A stretch of DNA of 64,000 bases from Paenibacillus aquistagni (GTDB lineage Bacteria; Bacillota; Bacilli; Paenibacillales; Paenibacillaceae). Location of the stretch: contig NZ_FXAZ01000008.1 of the NCBI RefSeq assembly GCF_900177815.1, positions 203,338-267,337 of the forward strand, given 5' to 3'. The translations under genes and the position numbers were made by a program. Below, in pieces: positions 14,801-20,850 of this stretch (position 1 is the first letter of the stretch; each line of letters begins with the position of its first letter). The notes below the pieces were generated by a model, which made no database searches, was not told the origin of the DNA, and saw only the letters and a program-made list of their open reading frames with translations.

Positions 14801-17218
14801 TAACGCCGCATCGACAATGTAAAACCGAGCATTCAGCCAAGCTTTGCCGATCGGCACATGACCCGACGACGGCAGCTTATCCAACGCCTCATCGTAAAAG
14901 CTGCTGTCAATGGCCGCTTCGGTAACACCGTAGCTGTTGATGATGCGGAATTGTCCGCCGAATCGTTCCTGCAATAATCGATAATCGGTGACACTGCAAG
15001 CATCCGAGCTGGTAATCAGCAACTGCATGGAGCCAATGTCCAGCCCTTCTTCATAAATATGCTGCATGAACGGCAGAATGAGCGCAGGCGTCGATTCGAA
15101 TACCGTAATGCTTTGGTCCCGAATCCAGCCGTATAAACGGTTCGGATCAATCCGGTCATCCTTTGGCACAATCACCATCGTGCCTCCGTTATACAGCGTC
15201 CGCGCGATGTCTCCGACGAATACGTCAAACGAGAAGCTGGCCAGCTGCAGCAGCCGCACCGGGAACTGATCCAAGCGGTACTCGCGACGATACGCATCCG
15301 CCGTATTCACGAGACTACCGTGCTCGATCATGACGCCTTTCGGGCGTCCCGTCGTACCCGAGGTGTAAATCACATAAGCCAAGTCTTGCGGGGCGCTGTC
15401 GGCAGATTCACATTCCACGGCTAAGGCATCCCCGTTATAAATCTGTTCATCGTCCATGGCATAGACAGCTTGAAGCTTCAGCCGATCATCGGCCAACCAA
15501 CCTCCAGCCCGCTCCAACAGATGACGCTGTGTAAGCAGCACCGATGCTTCGCTATCGCTAAGCATGTACTCAATCCGCTCCGCCGGATAATCGGGGTCCA
15601 GCGGTACATAGGCTCCGCCGGCTTTCCAAACGGCAAGCACCCCGACCAGCAGTTCCACCGAACGCTCCGCCCAGATCCCCGTAATCGTCTCCCTTCCCAC
15701 GCCCTGTTCACGAAGGAGAGAAGCCAGCCGCTCGGCGCGTTCGTTCAATTCGCCGTAGGTCAGCTGTGTGTCCATATAGACGACCGCCGGATGATTCGGA
15801 ATTTCCCGGGCAAACTTTTCAACATACCGATGAAACGCTTCTCCCTCGCTCAGCTCTGCCACTGGCAGGTTAAACACGCCCAGAATGCGGTGTCTCTCCT
15901 CATCGCTCAGCAGAGAAATATCGCGTACCGGCAGTTCCGGAGTCTGAAGGAACTGATCCAGAACGGTTACATACTGTTCCATAATCCGATTGATCTCAGC
16001 CGTCTCGAACAGGCCGGTACGATAGGAAGCATGGAGAATGACATGGCCTTCATTCAGCATATGGTCAAAGCGCAGCAGCAAATCGTCCATCTCGTGCCTA
16101 GCGAAGTGAGCCTCCAGACGAACCTTGATGTCTTCGTACTCCACGATTTCCAAAGGCAAATATTCCAGTGACGTCCGGAACAGACCCGAAAGATCATTGC
16201 GGCCGTGTTGTTCGCGTAAATCCTGGATTAATTGGTTATAAGGATATTTCTGATACCGCAGATCGGCCGTATTTTCCTTGGAAACGGTTTGGATCAAGGA
16301 AAGCACATGCTCGTCTGGATTCAGGCGAATCCGCGTAGCCACGGTGCTGACGAACATGCCGATCGTTTCTTTCTCCTTCTTGCTAGTGCGATTGGCGAAC
16401 ACCGTGCCGACCGGAACATCGCTGCTGTCGGTCAGCTTGTACAATAAGGTATACATGACGGACAGAAATAACGTATATAAGCTGACCTGATATTGTTCGC
16501 TGAAGGCCAGAATGCGTTCATACCGGGAACCGTCCAACGTGATGGCCAGTTTATTGGATTCGCTCCCGATCAAGAATGGCGGATACGATTTGATGCCGGT
16601 CGTTTCAGGCAAAGTGCTGTACTTCGTCAGCCAGTATTGCTTGCCTTTTTGATAACGCTGCGATTGCTCATATTCAAGCTCTGTGGAAATATAATCCAGA
16701 TAGGAAGGGGCATGGTAACTACTGGAGATGCCTTTGCGCAGTTTCAGGTATTTTTCCATCACCGCATGCAGCAAAGCATTTACGGACAAGCCGTCGGCGA
16801 TAATATGATTTACCGTCAAATTAAGCCATACTTGGCCGTTCGCAAATTGGATCAACGTAAATTGGTGGAGGTGTTCATCGAATACACTGACCGGTTTTTC
16901 GCTTACTTCTTTCACCCATGCATAGAATTGTTCGGTGGTGCTTAATTCGAGGCGGCTTATTCTGGCTTGGACATTCTCCGGCTCTTCGAACCACTGCATT
17001 GGATGTTGCAAATCGCCGCTAATGCGGATTCGGAAAGCGTCATAGGTGTTGACGATCTCTGCCGCCGCTTGCTCCAGAAGCTGTGTGTCGATCTCGCCCG
17101 TCATTTGGTAGGTCGCGGAAAGCATCGTGATGGACGTTCCCGGATTCATTATTTCCATGAACCATATTCGGCGCTGGGCTTGCGTTAATCCATATTGCTC
17201 GTTGGTATTCTCTCTCAC
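1..17218 (-). CDS. pmxE: Polymyxin-type NRPS, five modules (PmxE-like), 3' end outside window
   Basis: This is a giant nonribosomal peptide synthetase that starts lipopeptide assembly. It is open for 5,739 codons from a GTG at 17218, preceded by GGGAG seven bases upstream, to the left edge, so the C-terminus is missing. Domain order is starter C-A-T, C-A-T, C-A-T-E, C-A-T, C-A. Binding-pocket codes, aligned by hand to GrsA, are DVGEISSIDK (Dab), DFWNIGMVHK (Thr), DVGEISSIDK (Dab, followed by an epimerase), DVGEISAIDK (Dab), and a fifth domain with the same Dab residues. The order Dab-Thr-D-Dab-Dab-Dab matches residues 1-5 of polymyxin. Paenibacillus PmxE is about 6,300 residues, so roughly 500-600 residues (rest of A5, T and probably a C domain) should lie left of base 1. 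The gene follows the two exporter genes after 75 bases and probably shares their transcript. Assignment is from domain order and pocket residues; the alignment was not machine-checked. Confidence 0.93.
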   Translation of the reverse strand, partial: MRENTNEQYGLTQAQRRIWFMEIMNPGTSITMLSATYQMTGEIDTQLLEQAAAEIVNTYDAFRIRISGDLQHPMQWFEEPENVQARISRLELSTTEQFYAWVKEVSEKPVSVFDEHLHQFTLIQFANGQVWLNLTVNHIIADGLSVNALLHAVMEKYLKLRKGISSSYHAPSYLDYISTELEYEQSQRYQKGKQYWLTKYSTLPETTGIKSYPPFLIGSESNKLAITLDGSRYERILAFSEQYQVSLYTLFLSVMYTLLYKLTDSSDVPVGTVFANRTSKKEKETIGMFVSTVATRIRLNPDEHVLSLIQTVSKENTADLRYQKYPYNQLIQDLREQHGRNDLSGLFRTSLEYLPLEIVEYEDIKVRLEAHFARHEMDDLLLRFDHMLNEGHVILHASYRTGLFETAEINRIMEQYVTVLDQFLQTPELPVRDISLLSDEERHRILGVFNLPVAELSEGEAFHRYVEKFAREIPNHPAVVYMDTQLTYGELNERAERLASLLREQGVGRETITGIWAERSVELLVGVLAVWKAGGAYVPLDPDYPAERIEYMLSDSEASVLLTQRHLLERAGGWLADDRLKLQAVYAMDDEQIYNGDALAVECESADSAPQDLAYVIYTSGTTGRPKGVMIEHGSLVNTADAYRREYRLDQFPVRLLQLASFSFDVFVGDIARTLYNGGTMVIVPKDDRIDPNRLYGWIRDQSITVFESTPALILPFMQHIYEEGLDIGSMQLLITSSDACSVTDYRLLQERFGGQFRIINSYGVTEAAIDSSFYDEALDKLPSSGHVPIGKAWLNARFYIVDAALKPVPVGVPGELVIGGAGVARGYWNRPDLTAEKFADSPFVAGERLYRTGDLARWLEDGNVDFIGRIDYQVKIRGFRIELGEIETALLRFPGVKQAVVTDRTDEQGHKYLCGYVAGDTSLQLSDLLSQLKQELPAHMIPARLMFLDKLPLTPNGKIDRKALPEPTGEVEAGHEYVAPRTTMETRLALIWQQVLGIARVGVQDDFFDLGGHSLRASTLVSKIRKELQVEVPLRDVFRYTTIKQLAQRIGGLKQQETYEIGKTAEAEYYPVSSEQKRLYVLRQLDGAERSYNMSAALVLEGKLDRTRTEYAFRALIQRHETLRTGIEQVQGELVQRIYDEVEFAVDYFESSEQEVDEVVEAYYRPFDLTKPPLLRIGLIQIAEDRHMLLFDMHHIVSDGISTALLFDEFSRLYRGEELSPLHTQYKDYAVWQHSEAYGQMLQPQKEYWLEQLSGELPVLELPTDFPRPAVQSFDGRTVKFYIGKERTEKLKELAARTGTTLYMVLLSAYSILMHKYSGQEDLIVGTPIAGRTQDEVQPIVGMFINTLAIRSRPERSKPYLSYLEEIKDITLGAFEHQNYLFEDLVDSLHIPRATGRNPLFDTFFSLQNTENEQIVIEGLEQSFYPLENRTSKFELLLDISELDGQLECRLEYATALYKQETAKRFARHYDKLIETIAAAPDGDIASLEMLTEEEIRELVRGFNDSEADYPQQQTIHGLFEEQAELYPDNVAAVMNERQLTYRELNERSNRLARKLRETGVEADQLVAILAERSLDMVVGILAILKAGGAYVPVDPDYPEERIRFMIEDSGAPLLLIQKHLHEKTDFAGTRLELDDFVWGDSGTDSTTSEGALDASNLEPMSGPSNLAYVIYTSGTTGRPKGTLIEHKNVVRLLFNDKNLFDFGPSDTWTLFHSFCFDFSVWEMYGALLYGGKLVIVPTLTAKSPADFLALLGREQVTILNQTPTYFYQLLREVLADHPYDLRIRNVIFGGEALSPLLLKGFKTKYPETKLINMYGITETTVHVTYKEMTWVEMEAAKSNIGKPIPTLSVYVLDANRRPVPIGVAGEMYVAGEGLARGYLNRPDLTAEKFVDSPFAEGEKLYRSGDLAAWLPDGNIEYLGRIDHQVKIRGYRIELDEIETQLLNVEGVEEAVVLARQDDGGEKALVAYFVADRTLTVSDMRTSLAQGMPGYMIPSYFVQLKRMPLTSNGKVDRKALPAPQSGLHTGVEYVAPRNRTESQLVKIWEEVLGYSGIGVQDNFFELGGHSLRATNLVSKIRKEMNVELPLRDVFRYITVESMAGAIASLEEMRHSSIPKAEEKAYYPVSSAQKRLYVLHQLDGSELNYNLPSALQMEGALNEDKLEKALTALVSRHDMLRTGFEIVDGEPVQRIHPLTAFKVEKLQVSEDQVAAILEGFIQPFDLTEPPLLRALLIELEKEKFLLALDIHHIGSDGLSMDVLLREFVRLYNGEELPELRIQYKDYAVWQQSEEQRQRIKRQEEYWRGVFSSELPVLELPLDFSRPAVQQFDGQTLTFTLDAEKSEALKRLAGDSGATLYMLLLAAYSVLLHKYAGQEDIVVGTPIAARSHADLQPIIGMFVNTLALRLGPVAERTFLDYLQEVKETTLGAYEHQDYPFEELVEALQVSRDLSRNPLFDTMFSLQKHESLDVTLDGLQWSLFDIEEKTAKFDLSLDIVEAGNELVCKIEYATSLFRQDTMVRLAGHYEQLLASIVTQPGARIADLELLTDSEKHDLLVKFDVSSAALAKQPAAEGTGLEADELWRERTFHELFEEQAERTPGALAVVYEDSKLTYAELNAKANHLAYALRARGVKPEQVVGILAGRSTELLIGVLAVWKAGGAYVPLDPDYPAERIEYMLADSGASVLLTQSCLLEQAEAWRSNGASALHTVLALDDAATYSLGAAEVAVAVGVQTQGVQAVGEAGAEARGLAQAEIASAETSATAEAEQNVLAVNLASNPANVNKPCDLAYVIYTSGTTGRPKGVMIEHRSLVNTAAGYRRDYRLDQFPVRLLQLASFSFDVFVGDIARTLYNGGTMVIVPKDDRIDPTRLYGWIHDYAVTVFESTPALIVPFMEHVHAEGLDLSSMQLLITSSDACSVADYRTLQERYGSQFRIINSYGVTEAAIDSSFYDEPLDKLPKTGSVPIGKAWLNAKFYIVDANLKPVPIGVLGELVIGGAGVARGYLNRPDLTAEKFVDSPFAAGERLYRTGDLARWMPDGNVDFIGRIDNQVKIHGYRIELGEIEAAMQHVAGVRQALVIDRADERGQKYLCGYVAADSSFDLEGLVSHLDAALPAHMVPSRMMRLDQMPLTPNGKIDRQALPVPEGSIRAEAAYTAPRTPAEQALAEVWQSVLGVEQVGTMDNFFALGGDSIKALQVSSRLLQAGYKLVMKDLFHYPTISALSLQLQTADRTASQAVVMGEVILTPIQRWFFEQNPADVHHSNQAFMQFSKQGFDEEALRQAVRQLVVHHDALRTVYRLTVDGYSAWNRGAGENEALFDLEVVDCKGAQDVQEAVETRANDIQASIDLENGPLVKLGLFRCDDGDHLLIAIHHLVVDGVSWRIMLEDFAAGYEQALQGKPIRLPLKTDSFQTWAKQLANYANGSAMESERAYWQHIEQLSYEPLPKDFEQGRSKLKDSGLVTVRWTAEETEQLLKHAHRAYRTEMNDLLLAALGLAVQAWSGRERVLVNLEGHGREHILPDVDITRTVGWFTSQFPVVLEFGHAQALGHQVKQVKESLRRIPKKGIGYGILRYLSAPRDGERFAVEPEISFNYLGQFDQDYESSGSQPSPFSPGSDSSPNAGMDFVLDINGMVSEGVLELTIRYGETQYKRETVERLGTLLHSSLREVISHCVSKERPELTPSDVLLQDVTVDELERLAEHTAALGELENVYTLTPLQKGMLFHSLLDADSEAYFEQVTFDLYGSLNVEAFTQGLDTLVQRNEALRTNFITGWRDEPIQVVFRERKCEVHFEDIRSVSDEHLKKRVADFVSADKANKFDLDRGSLMRVTVLRTGDESYHVIWSHHHILMDGWCMSFMIKEVFDTYFAFQEKRTPELPPVTSYSRYIEWLEAQDAATASRYWSEYLAGYDQQTKLPQEKTQLKQGAFEAAELDVELSKELTGQIERVARQQQVTLNTFMQTVWGLVLQIYNNSEDVVFGSVVSGRPVEIPGIESMIGLFINTIPVRIQGKAEETAADILRKTQDQALASGAYETFPLFEIQSLSEQKRDLINHIMVFENYPMEEQIEQVVGGEKAALKIANIQSPEQTNYDLDITVIPEEHILLRFTYNVLTFREQDIRQIHGHFARALEQVAANPDIRVNELELLTAAEKEQILGAFNPAQPEAAPAAAFHRLFEEQAERTPEAEAVVYENDRLTYAELNERANRLASTLRDSGIGRETIVGILAERSVDLLVAVLAVWKAGGAYVPLDPDYPADRVRFMLEDSGAKVLLTQMPLRERAEAWLGEEELALAAVLYLDDEASYSEERTNAPRDSDMVSNTILDKLSGMVSSKLADAVDDGYCDGDESHTYVAGMGRFHEARPEDLAYVIYTSGTTGKPKGVMIEHRSLVNTAAGYRREYRLDQFPVRLLQLASFSFDVFVGDIARTLYNGGTMVIVPKDDRIDPARLHHWMERERVTIFESTPALIVPFLEYVHEQGLSISGMELLITSSDSCSVADYRTLQDRFGSSLRIINAYGVTEAAIDSSFYDEEVTKLPQTGHVPIGKAWLNAKFYIVDAHLNPVPVGVLGELVIGGVGVARGYLNRPELSKEKFVDSPFVAGERLYRTGDLARWLEDGNVDFIGRIDYQAKIRGYRIETGEIESQLLRVEGVREAVVLVRSEANGQKALCAYYTPDTGAELAVNVLRRELAQELPGYMIPSYFVELDRLPLTPNGKIDRKALPVPEEGAGGGREYVAPRTELEAKLAIIWQDVLVREKAVGVTDNFFDLGGHSLRATTLVSKMHKELGVKFPLRDVFRYSTVEEMAAAMEQLEIGSFTAIPAAEPSGYYPLSSAQKRLYILNQLEGGELSYNIPGAMLFEGELDRQRFEEAFRGLVARHETLRTGFEMVEGEAVQRIYEEAAFLVEYVQISGEQAEETVRQFVRAFDLAKPPLLRVGLAELAPDQHILMFDTHHIVSDGVSIDVLIEEFVRLYSGEQLEPLRIQYKDYAVWQQSDEQKAQLAKQEVYWLDMFRGELPVLELPTDYPRPAMQSYEGSTLQLFMNSEKSEGLKRLAAENGATLYMVLLAAYNVLLHKYSGQEDVVVGTPIAGRNHSDVQPLIGMFVNTLAIRSYPAAGKTFLDYLMEIKETTLGAFEHQNYPFEELVDKVNVARDLSRNPLFDTMFALQNTENLEIELPGLHLSTYASEEIVSKFDLSLDVTEIEEGLEYLFEYATALYKTETVEKLAAHYLQLLESILRNPLATIAELDILTSVEKEQILGVFNPAQLEAVPAAAFHRLFEEQAERTPEAAAVVYENDRLTYAELNERANRLASTLRASGIGRETIVGILAERTVDLLVAVLAVWKAGGAYVPLDPDYPVDRVRFMLEDSGAKVLLTQTPLRERAEAWLGEEELALATVLYLDDEASYSEERTTVRMGSDKLSGIVSEEQTNAPMGSDKLSGMISVKPKDAPSGSDMVSGMVSGKLTGAVNDGDESHPNAVGKDSFHEARPEDLAYVIYTSGTTGKPKGVMIEHRSLVNTAAGYRREYRLDQFPVRLLQLASFSFDVFVGDIARTLYNGGTMVIVPKDDRIDPSRLHYWMERERVTIFESTPALIVPFMEYVHEQGLDMSWMELLITSSDSCSVADYRTLQERFGSLFRIINAYGVTEAAIDSSFYDEELMKLPQTGHVPIGKAWLNAKFYIVDAYLNPVPAGVLGELVIGGVGVARGYLNRPELTEEKFVDSPFTTGERLYRTGDLARWMEDGNVD
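2830..6190 (-). other. PmxE module 4: C after E, A (Dab), T
   Basis: Borders are approximate. The C domain follows an epimerase and has the TPLQKGMLFHSL motif seen in C domains that accept a D-configured donor, with SHHHILMDG at the active site. The A domain pocket is DVGEISAIDK (Dab), with a repeat-containing insertion before A3 (about 4,150-4,340). The carrier domain has LGGHSLRA. This gives Dab at position 4, the residue whose side chain closes the ring in polymyxins. Confidence 0.86.
6190..10900 (-). other. PmxE module 3: C, A (Dab), T, E
   Basis: Borders are approximate. The A domain pocket is DVGEISSIDK (Dab). The carrier domain carries LGGDSIKAL, the variant usual before an epimerase. 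The E domain starts near LTPIQRWFFE (about 7,510) and has HHLVVDGVSW. Position 3 is therefore predicted as D-Dab. An Ala/Glu/Val-rich insertion of about 50 residues sits just before the A3 core motif (near 8,880-9,070). Confidence 0.87.
10900..14060 (-). other. PmxE module 2: C, A (Thr), T
   Basis: Borders are approximate. The C domain has DMHHIVSDG. The A domain (about 12,700-11,150) has pocket residues DFWNIGMVHK, the classic threonine code, around the FDFSVWEMYG stretch. The carrier domain has LGGHSLRA. This fits Thr at polymyxin position 2. The A domain is almost identical to that of the PmxB-like protein. Confidence 0.88.
14060..17218 (-). other. PmxE module 1: starter C, A (Dab), T
   Basis: Borders are approximate. 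The N-terminal condensation domain (about 17218-15890) begins with a typical LTQAQRRIWF motif. It would join the fatty acyl group to the first residue, as expected of a lipoinitiating C domain with no module before it. Its active-site motif reads NHIIADG, so the first His of HHxxxDG is Asn while the catalytic second His is kept. The A domain pocket is DVGEISSIDK, read as 2,4-diaminobutyrate. The carrier domain has the LGGHSLRA motif. Confidence 0.85.
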
Positions 17219-17293
17219 ATCGACACACTCCCGTTTTAGAGATTGTTTGTAGATAGGCTTTGTACCTAGGAAGCCGCCCACCGTAAAGCGGGT

Positions 17294-19027
17294 CTAGCCG
17301 TACAGCCGGGTGTAATAACCCCCGAGCGCCAGCAGGTCCTGATGGCGACCCCGCTCGACGACCGTCCCTTGGTTGATGACGGTAATCAAATCCGCATGTT
17401 CCACGGTGCTGAGACGGTGGGCGATTAGAATGGTGGTGCGCCCCTTCATCAATACGTTTATGGCCTGCTGTACCCCATGCTGGGATTCGTTATCCAGCGC
17501 GGAAGTCGCCTCGTCCAGCAGCAGAATCGGGGCGTTTTTGAGAATCGCCCGGGCGATCGCAATTCGCTGCCTTTGTCCGCCCGACAACGACGCTCCTCTC
17601 TCTCCCACCGGCGTTTTATACTGTTCCGGAAGTTCCTCAATGAAATGGTGAGCGTACGCCGCTTTGGCCGCTTCGATCACTTCTTCAACCGTTGCATCCG
17701 GGTTGCCGTAGCGGATGTTTTCCTCAATCGTTCCGGTAAACAAGAACGGCTCCTGCGGAACGTATGCAATCTGCCTGCGGATTTCGTCCAGCGTGTAATG
17801 GCCGAACGGTTTGCCTTGAAGCAGGATTTCTCCGCTGTTCACAGGATAAAAGCCGAGGAGCAGCTTGATCAGCGTACTTTTGCCGCTGCCGCTGGCCCCC
17901 ACGATAGCGGCGACTTGGCCGGGAAACACCTGCATGGACATGTCGACAAGCACCTTTTTATCCGCCTGATAGGAAAATTCCACATTGCGAAACTCTACCG
18001 CAGCCTCTGACACGAGCTCGCTGTGAGGAGATCCCAGGCGATTCGGTTCCTCTTCCTCTCCTAGCACCTCTTCAATCCGGTGAGCGCCCGCGAGCGAATT
18101 TTGGGTCATCGACAACACCACGCCTAAGTTCAACAAGGCGTGTGTCAAATTCACTTGCAGAACCGCCAGAGCGGCAACGCTTCCCATTCCCATCAGTCCG
18201 TGGGCATAAAGAAGACTGCCGATGACGATGATGCCGCAGAACGTGACATAGCTGATAAAATGATTCACCGCAGCTTGCATGCCGTTCTTCTGCGCCGTTT
18301 GCCGAAGCGTCTGCGTCATTTGTTCGTTCAACGCCGCGTACTGGCTGTAAATCGTGCGGATGCGGAACAGCTTCACAATTTGAATGCCGCCCATAAAATC
18401 TTTGAATTTTTCGGTCATTTTACCGAGCGTCTGCAAGCCTTGTTCGGATAGGACGCGAATATCCCGCGCAAATTTCAGGCTGACCACGGAGGACAGCAGC
18501 AGAATGACAAAGGATACGCCGGCAAACCGCCAATCGATCAATACCATGGAGACTATGGAGCCGATGCAAAACACAACTTGAAGCAGCAACACGAAGTAAA
18601 CCTGCGACAATGTAAACTCAACGGTCGTTACGTCATTGTTCACCCGCGACAACAAATCCCCATGATGCGTCTGCTCCAGAAATCTCGGTCGAACCCGGCA
18701 CAGCTTGTCATAAAGACGTTCGCGAATATTCAGCACAGTCAGTTCGACACTGCGCTGGTATAAGTAAATGAACCAAGGAGAAATCACATTTTCCAGGAAC
18801 AGGGCCGCGCCCAAAATAATAAAGGCTGCCACCATCAGGGACGTATCTCGGGATACGGCGAAATCAACCAAGTTATGTACGACCAAACTGAAGGCGATCA
18901 GGAACAACGTCTGGGTGAGCGCCGTCACGGCGAGGCCAATGGCGTACTGGGTTTTGCGCTTGCGGGTCATAAACGTCAGCAAATAGGCGAGTTCTTTCAC
19001 TTGCGAGAGCCATCCGCCCTCTTTCAT
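17294..19027 (-). CDS. pmxD: ABC exporter half-transporter (PmxD-like)
   Basis: This is a membrane ABC half-transporter of 577 residues: an N-terminal six-helix exporter domain followed by an ATPase domain. The ATPase has Walker A GASGSGKST, signature LSGGQRQRIA, Walker B ILLLDEATSALD and the H-loop IAHRLST. The start at 19027 was chosen because its ATG overlaps the stop of the preceding exporter gene (ATGA overlap) and follows GGGAGG ten bases upstream; the frame stays open further upstream but only inside the other gene. It probably pairs with its neighbour as a heterodimer. In Paenibacillus polymyxin clusters two such genes lie between the small and the large synthetase gene, as here. Export of the lipopeptide or self-protection is inferred from context. 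Confidence 0.9.
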   Translation of the reverse strand: MKEGGWLSQVKELAYLLTFMTRKRKTQYAIGLAVTALTQTLFLIAFSLVVHNLVDFAVSRDTSLMVAAFIILGAALFLENVISPWFIYLYQRSVELTVLNIRERLYDKLCRVRPRFLEQTHHGDLLSRVNNDVTTVEFTLSQVYFVLLLQVVFCIGSIVSMVLIDWRFAGVSFVILLLSSVVSLKFARDIRVLSEQGLQTLGKMTEKFKDFMGGIQIVKLFRIRTIYSQYAALNEQMTQTLRQTAQKNGMQAAVNHFISYVTFCGIIVIGSLLYAHGLMGMGSVAALAVLQVNLTHALLNLGVVLSMTQNSLAGAHRIEEVLGEEEEPNRLGSPHSELVSEAAVEFRNVEFSYQADKKVLVDMSMQVFPGQVAAIVGASGSGKSTLIKLLLGFYPVNSGEILLQGKPFGHYTLDEIRRQIAYVPQEPFLFTGTIEENIRYGNPDATVEEVIEAAKAAYAHHFIEELPEQYKTPVGERGASLSGGQRQRIAIARAILKNAPILLLDEATSALDNESQHGVQQAINVLMKGRTTILIAHRLSTVEHADLITVINQGTVVERGRHQDLLALGGYYTRLYG

Positions 19028-20850
19028 GTGTACGCCACCTCCCTGTGTGCGGCAGACTCGGTAAATTCCTGGTAGTACGACTTGGCGTATAGCCCCTTCA
19101 TCTCCAGCAATTGTGCATGAGTGCCCTTTTCTACAATATTGCCTTGTTCCATGACCCAAATTTCGTCAGCATTTTGTACCGTAGAAAGCCGGTGGGCAAT
19201 AACGATGGTCGTTCTCTGCTTCATCAATATGTTGAGCGCTTCCTGAACCGCGCTTTCCGACTCTGGATCAAGAGCCGACGTTGGCTCGTCCAGCAGCAGA
19301 ACGGGAGCATCCTTCAGAAAAGCCCGGGCCATTGCAACGCGCTGGCGCTGCCCGCCAGACAAAAAGCCTCCGCGCTCTCCTACATACGTCTGGTAGCCAC
19401 CGGGAAGTTGCATAATGAAGGAATGCGCCTGAGCAGCTTTGGCGGCTTCGATAATCTCGTCCATCGACGCTTCTTCCCGCCCGTAGCCGATATTTTCGGC
19501 GATCGTGCCGCTAAACAAATAGGAATCCTGGGTGACCACGGAAAAATGCGACCGAAGCTGCTCCGGATCGGCGCCGTGAATTAGGCTGCCAAACACGCGG
19601 ATCTCACCCTGGTCCTCCGGAAGCGGATAAAAGCCGCATACAAGCTTAAACATCGTGCTCTTCCCTCCGCCGCTCGCGCCGACAAGCGCGATCGTCTTCC
19701 CTTCTTGCACCGAGAAGCTAACATTCCGCAGGATCGGGGAGCTCTCCTCATACCCGAAGGTTACGTTCTCAAACTCGATGGGAGCGGCGCTCGCTTTCGG
19801 CAGCGAACGCCCATTTTCCGTTTCGGTCGGCTGCTCGACGATTTCAGAGACCCTTCTCAGGGCACCGGCCATTTCGAACGTCCGCGTGATGAGCTCGGGT
19901 ATATGCTCCAGCGGCTCCAGACACAGATTCAGCAAGTACAGGAAGGCGATCAGCTCTCCCGCGCCTAGCTGCCCTTGGTAGATCAAATAGCTTCCGTAAC
20001 TGACGGCGAAAATGATCGGGCTGATCATCAGCGTGGAAAGCAGCGGATTGACCCATGCTTCCCGCTTTTTAACGGCCAGCTTTTTTTGGGCCGTCAATTG
20101 CAGCAGCACTTTGTAGGAGCGAGATAACATGCCGGATAGCAGGTAGCTTTTTACAATAGGCATGCCCCCAAGCGTATCCTGGAGGTTGACGTTCATTCGG
20201 CCCATGTTCGCTTGGGCTTCCTCCGTCAACCGCTCCAACTGCTTGCCGATCCATTGGGAAACCAGCAGCGCTAAGGGAAATAACAACAGGCTGGACAGCA
20301 TCAGCTCCCATTGGAGGTAGATCAAATAAGCGAAACAGCCAATGAACAATAGCGGATGATAAAACCACTGGGCGAGGTCCCGAATCATAAACTGCTGGAT
20401 GAGCTGCAGGTCGTTGTTGATCCGTGACAACACGTCGCCGGAGTGCTGCTTCTCCAAATAGGAGACCGGGAGTTTGCCGATATGACGCATGACATGATTG
20501 CGGATGTCCTGCACCGCAGAGGCGCTGCTTCGCTCCACGCCGAAGCTCATGAAATACTTCGCCGGCACACCGATCAAGATGACCACAAAGACCGTGTACA
20601 CGATTTGCAGAACGACTGGCCCCGCCCCCTTCTCGGCCTGGGTGGTCAGCTGCTCGATCAAACTCCCCGTCCATATTTCAATCACGGCGGAGGCAATTGC
20701 GGACAAGGTACCGACGATCATCCAGCCTTTGTGACGGCTTACATAGGACATCAGCCAGCGGAACGCTTTCCATGTGGCGTAAGCGGTTTGGCGCTTGGAA
20801 GGCGCCGCTGTGCCTTGTTCTTGAACAGACGTCTCGCGGTCAGCTTCCAT
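19024..20850 (-). CDS. pmxC: ABC exporter half-transporter (PmxC-like)
   Basis: This 608-residue ABC half-transporter has a membrane domain of about six helices (roughly residues 30-310) and a C-terminal ATPase. The ATPase shows Walker A GASGGGKST, signature LSGGQRQRVA, Walker B VLLLDEPTSALD and H-loop IAHRLST. The ATG at 20850 lies 11 bases inside the end of the upstream NRPS gene, with GGAGG upstream inside that gene, so the two are translationally linked. Its own stop overlaps the next exporter start. The tight packing suggests a heterodimeric exporter made with the synthetases. The substrate is inferred to be the polymyxin-type product; the sequence alone does not show it. Confidence 0.9.
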   Translation of the reverse strand: MEADRETSVQEQGTAAPSKRQTAYATWKAFRWLMSYVSRHKGWMIVGTLSAIASAVIEIWTGSLIEQLTTQAEKGAGPVVLQIVYTVFVVILIGVPAKYFMSFGVERSSASAVQDIRNHVMRHIGKLPVSYLEKQHSGDVLSRINNDLQLIQQFMIRDLAQWFYHPLLFIGCFAYLIYLQWELMLSSLLLFPLALLVSQWIGKQLERLTEEAQANMGRMNVNLQDTLGGMPIVKSYLLSGMLSRSYKVLLQLTAQKKLAVKKREAWVNPLLSTLMISPIIFAVSYGSYLIYQGQLGAGELIAFLYLLNLCLEPLEHIPELITRTFEMAGALRRVSEIVEQPTETENGRSLPKASAAPIEFENVTFGYEESSPILRNVSFSVQEGKTIALVGASGGGKSTMFKLVCGFYPLPEDQGEIRVFGSLIHGADPEQLRSHFSVVTQDSYLFSGTIAENIGYGREEASMDEIIEAAKAAQAHSFIMQLPGGYQTYVGERGGFLSGGQRQRVAMARAFLKDAPVLLLDEPTSALDPESESAVQEALNILMKQRTTIVIAHRLSTVQNADEIWVMEQGNIVEKGTHAQLLEMKGLYAKSYYQEFTESAAHREVAYT

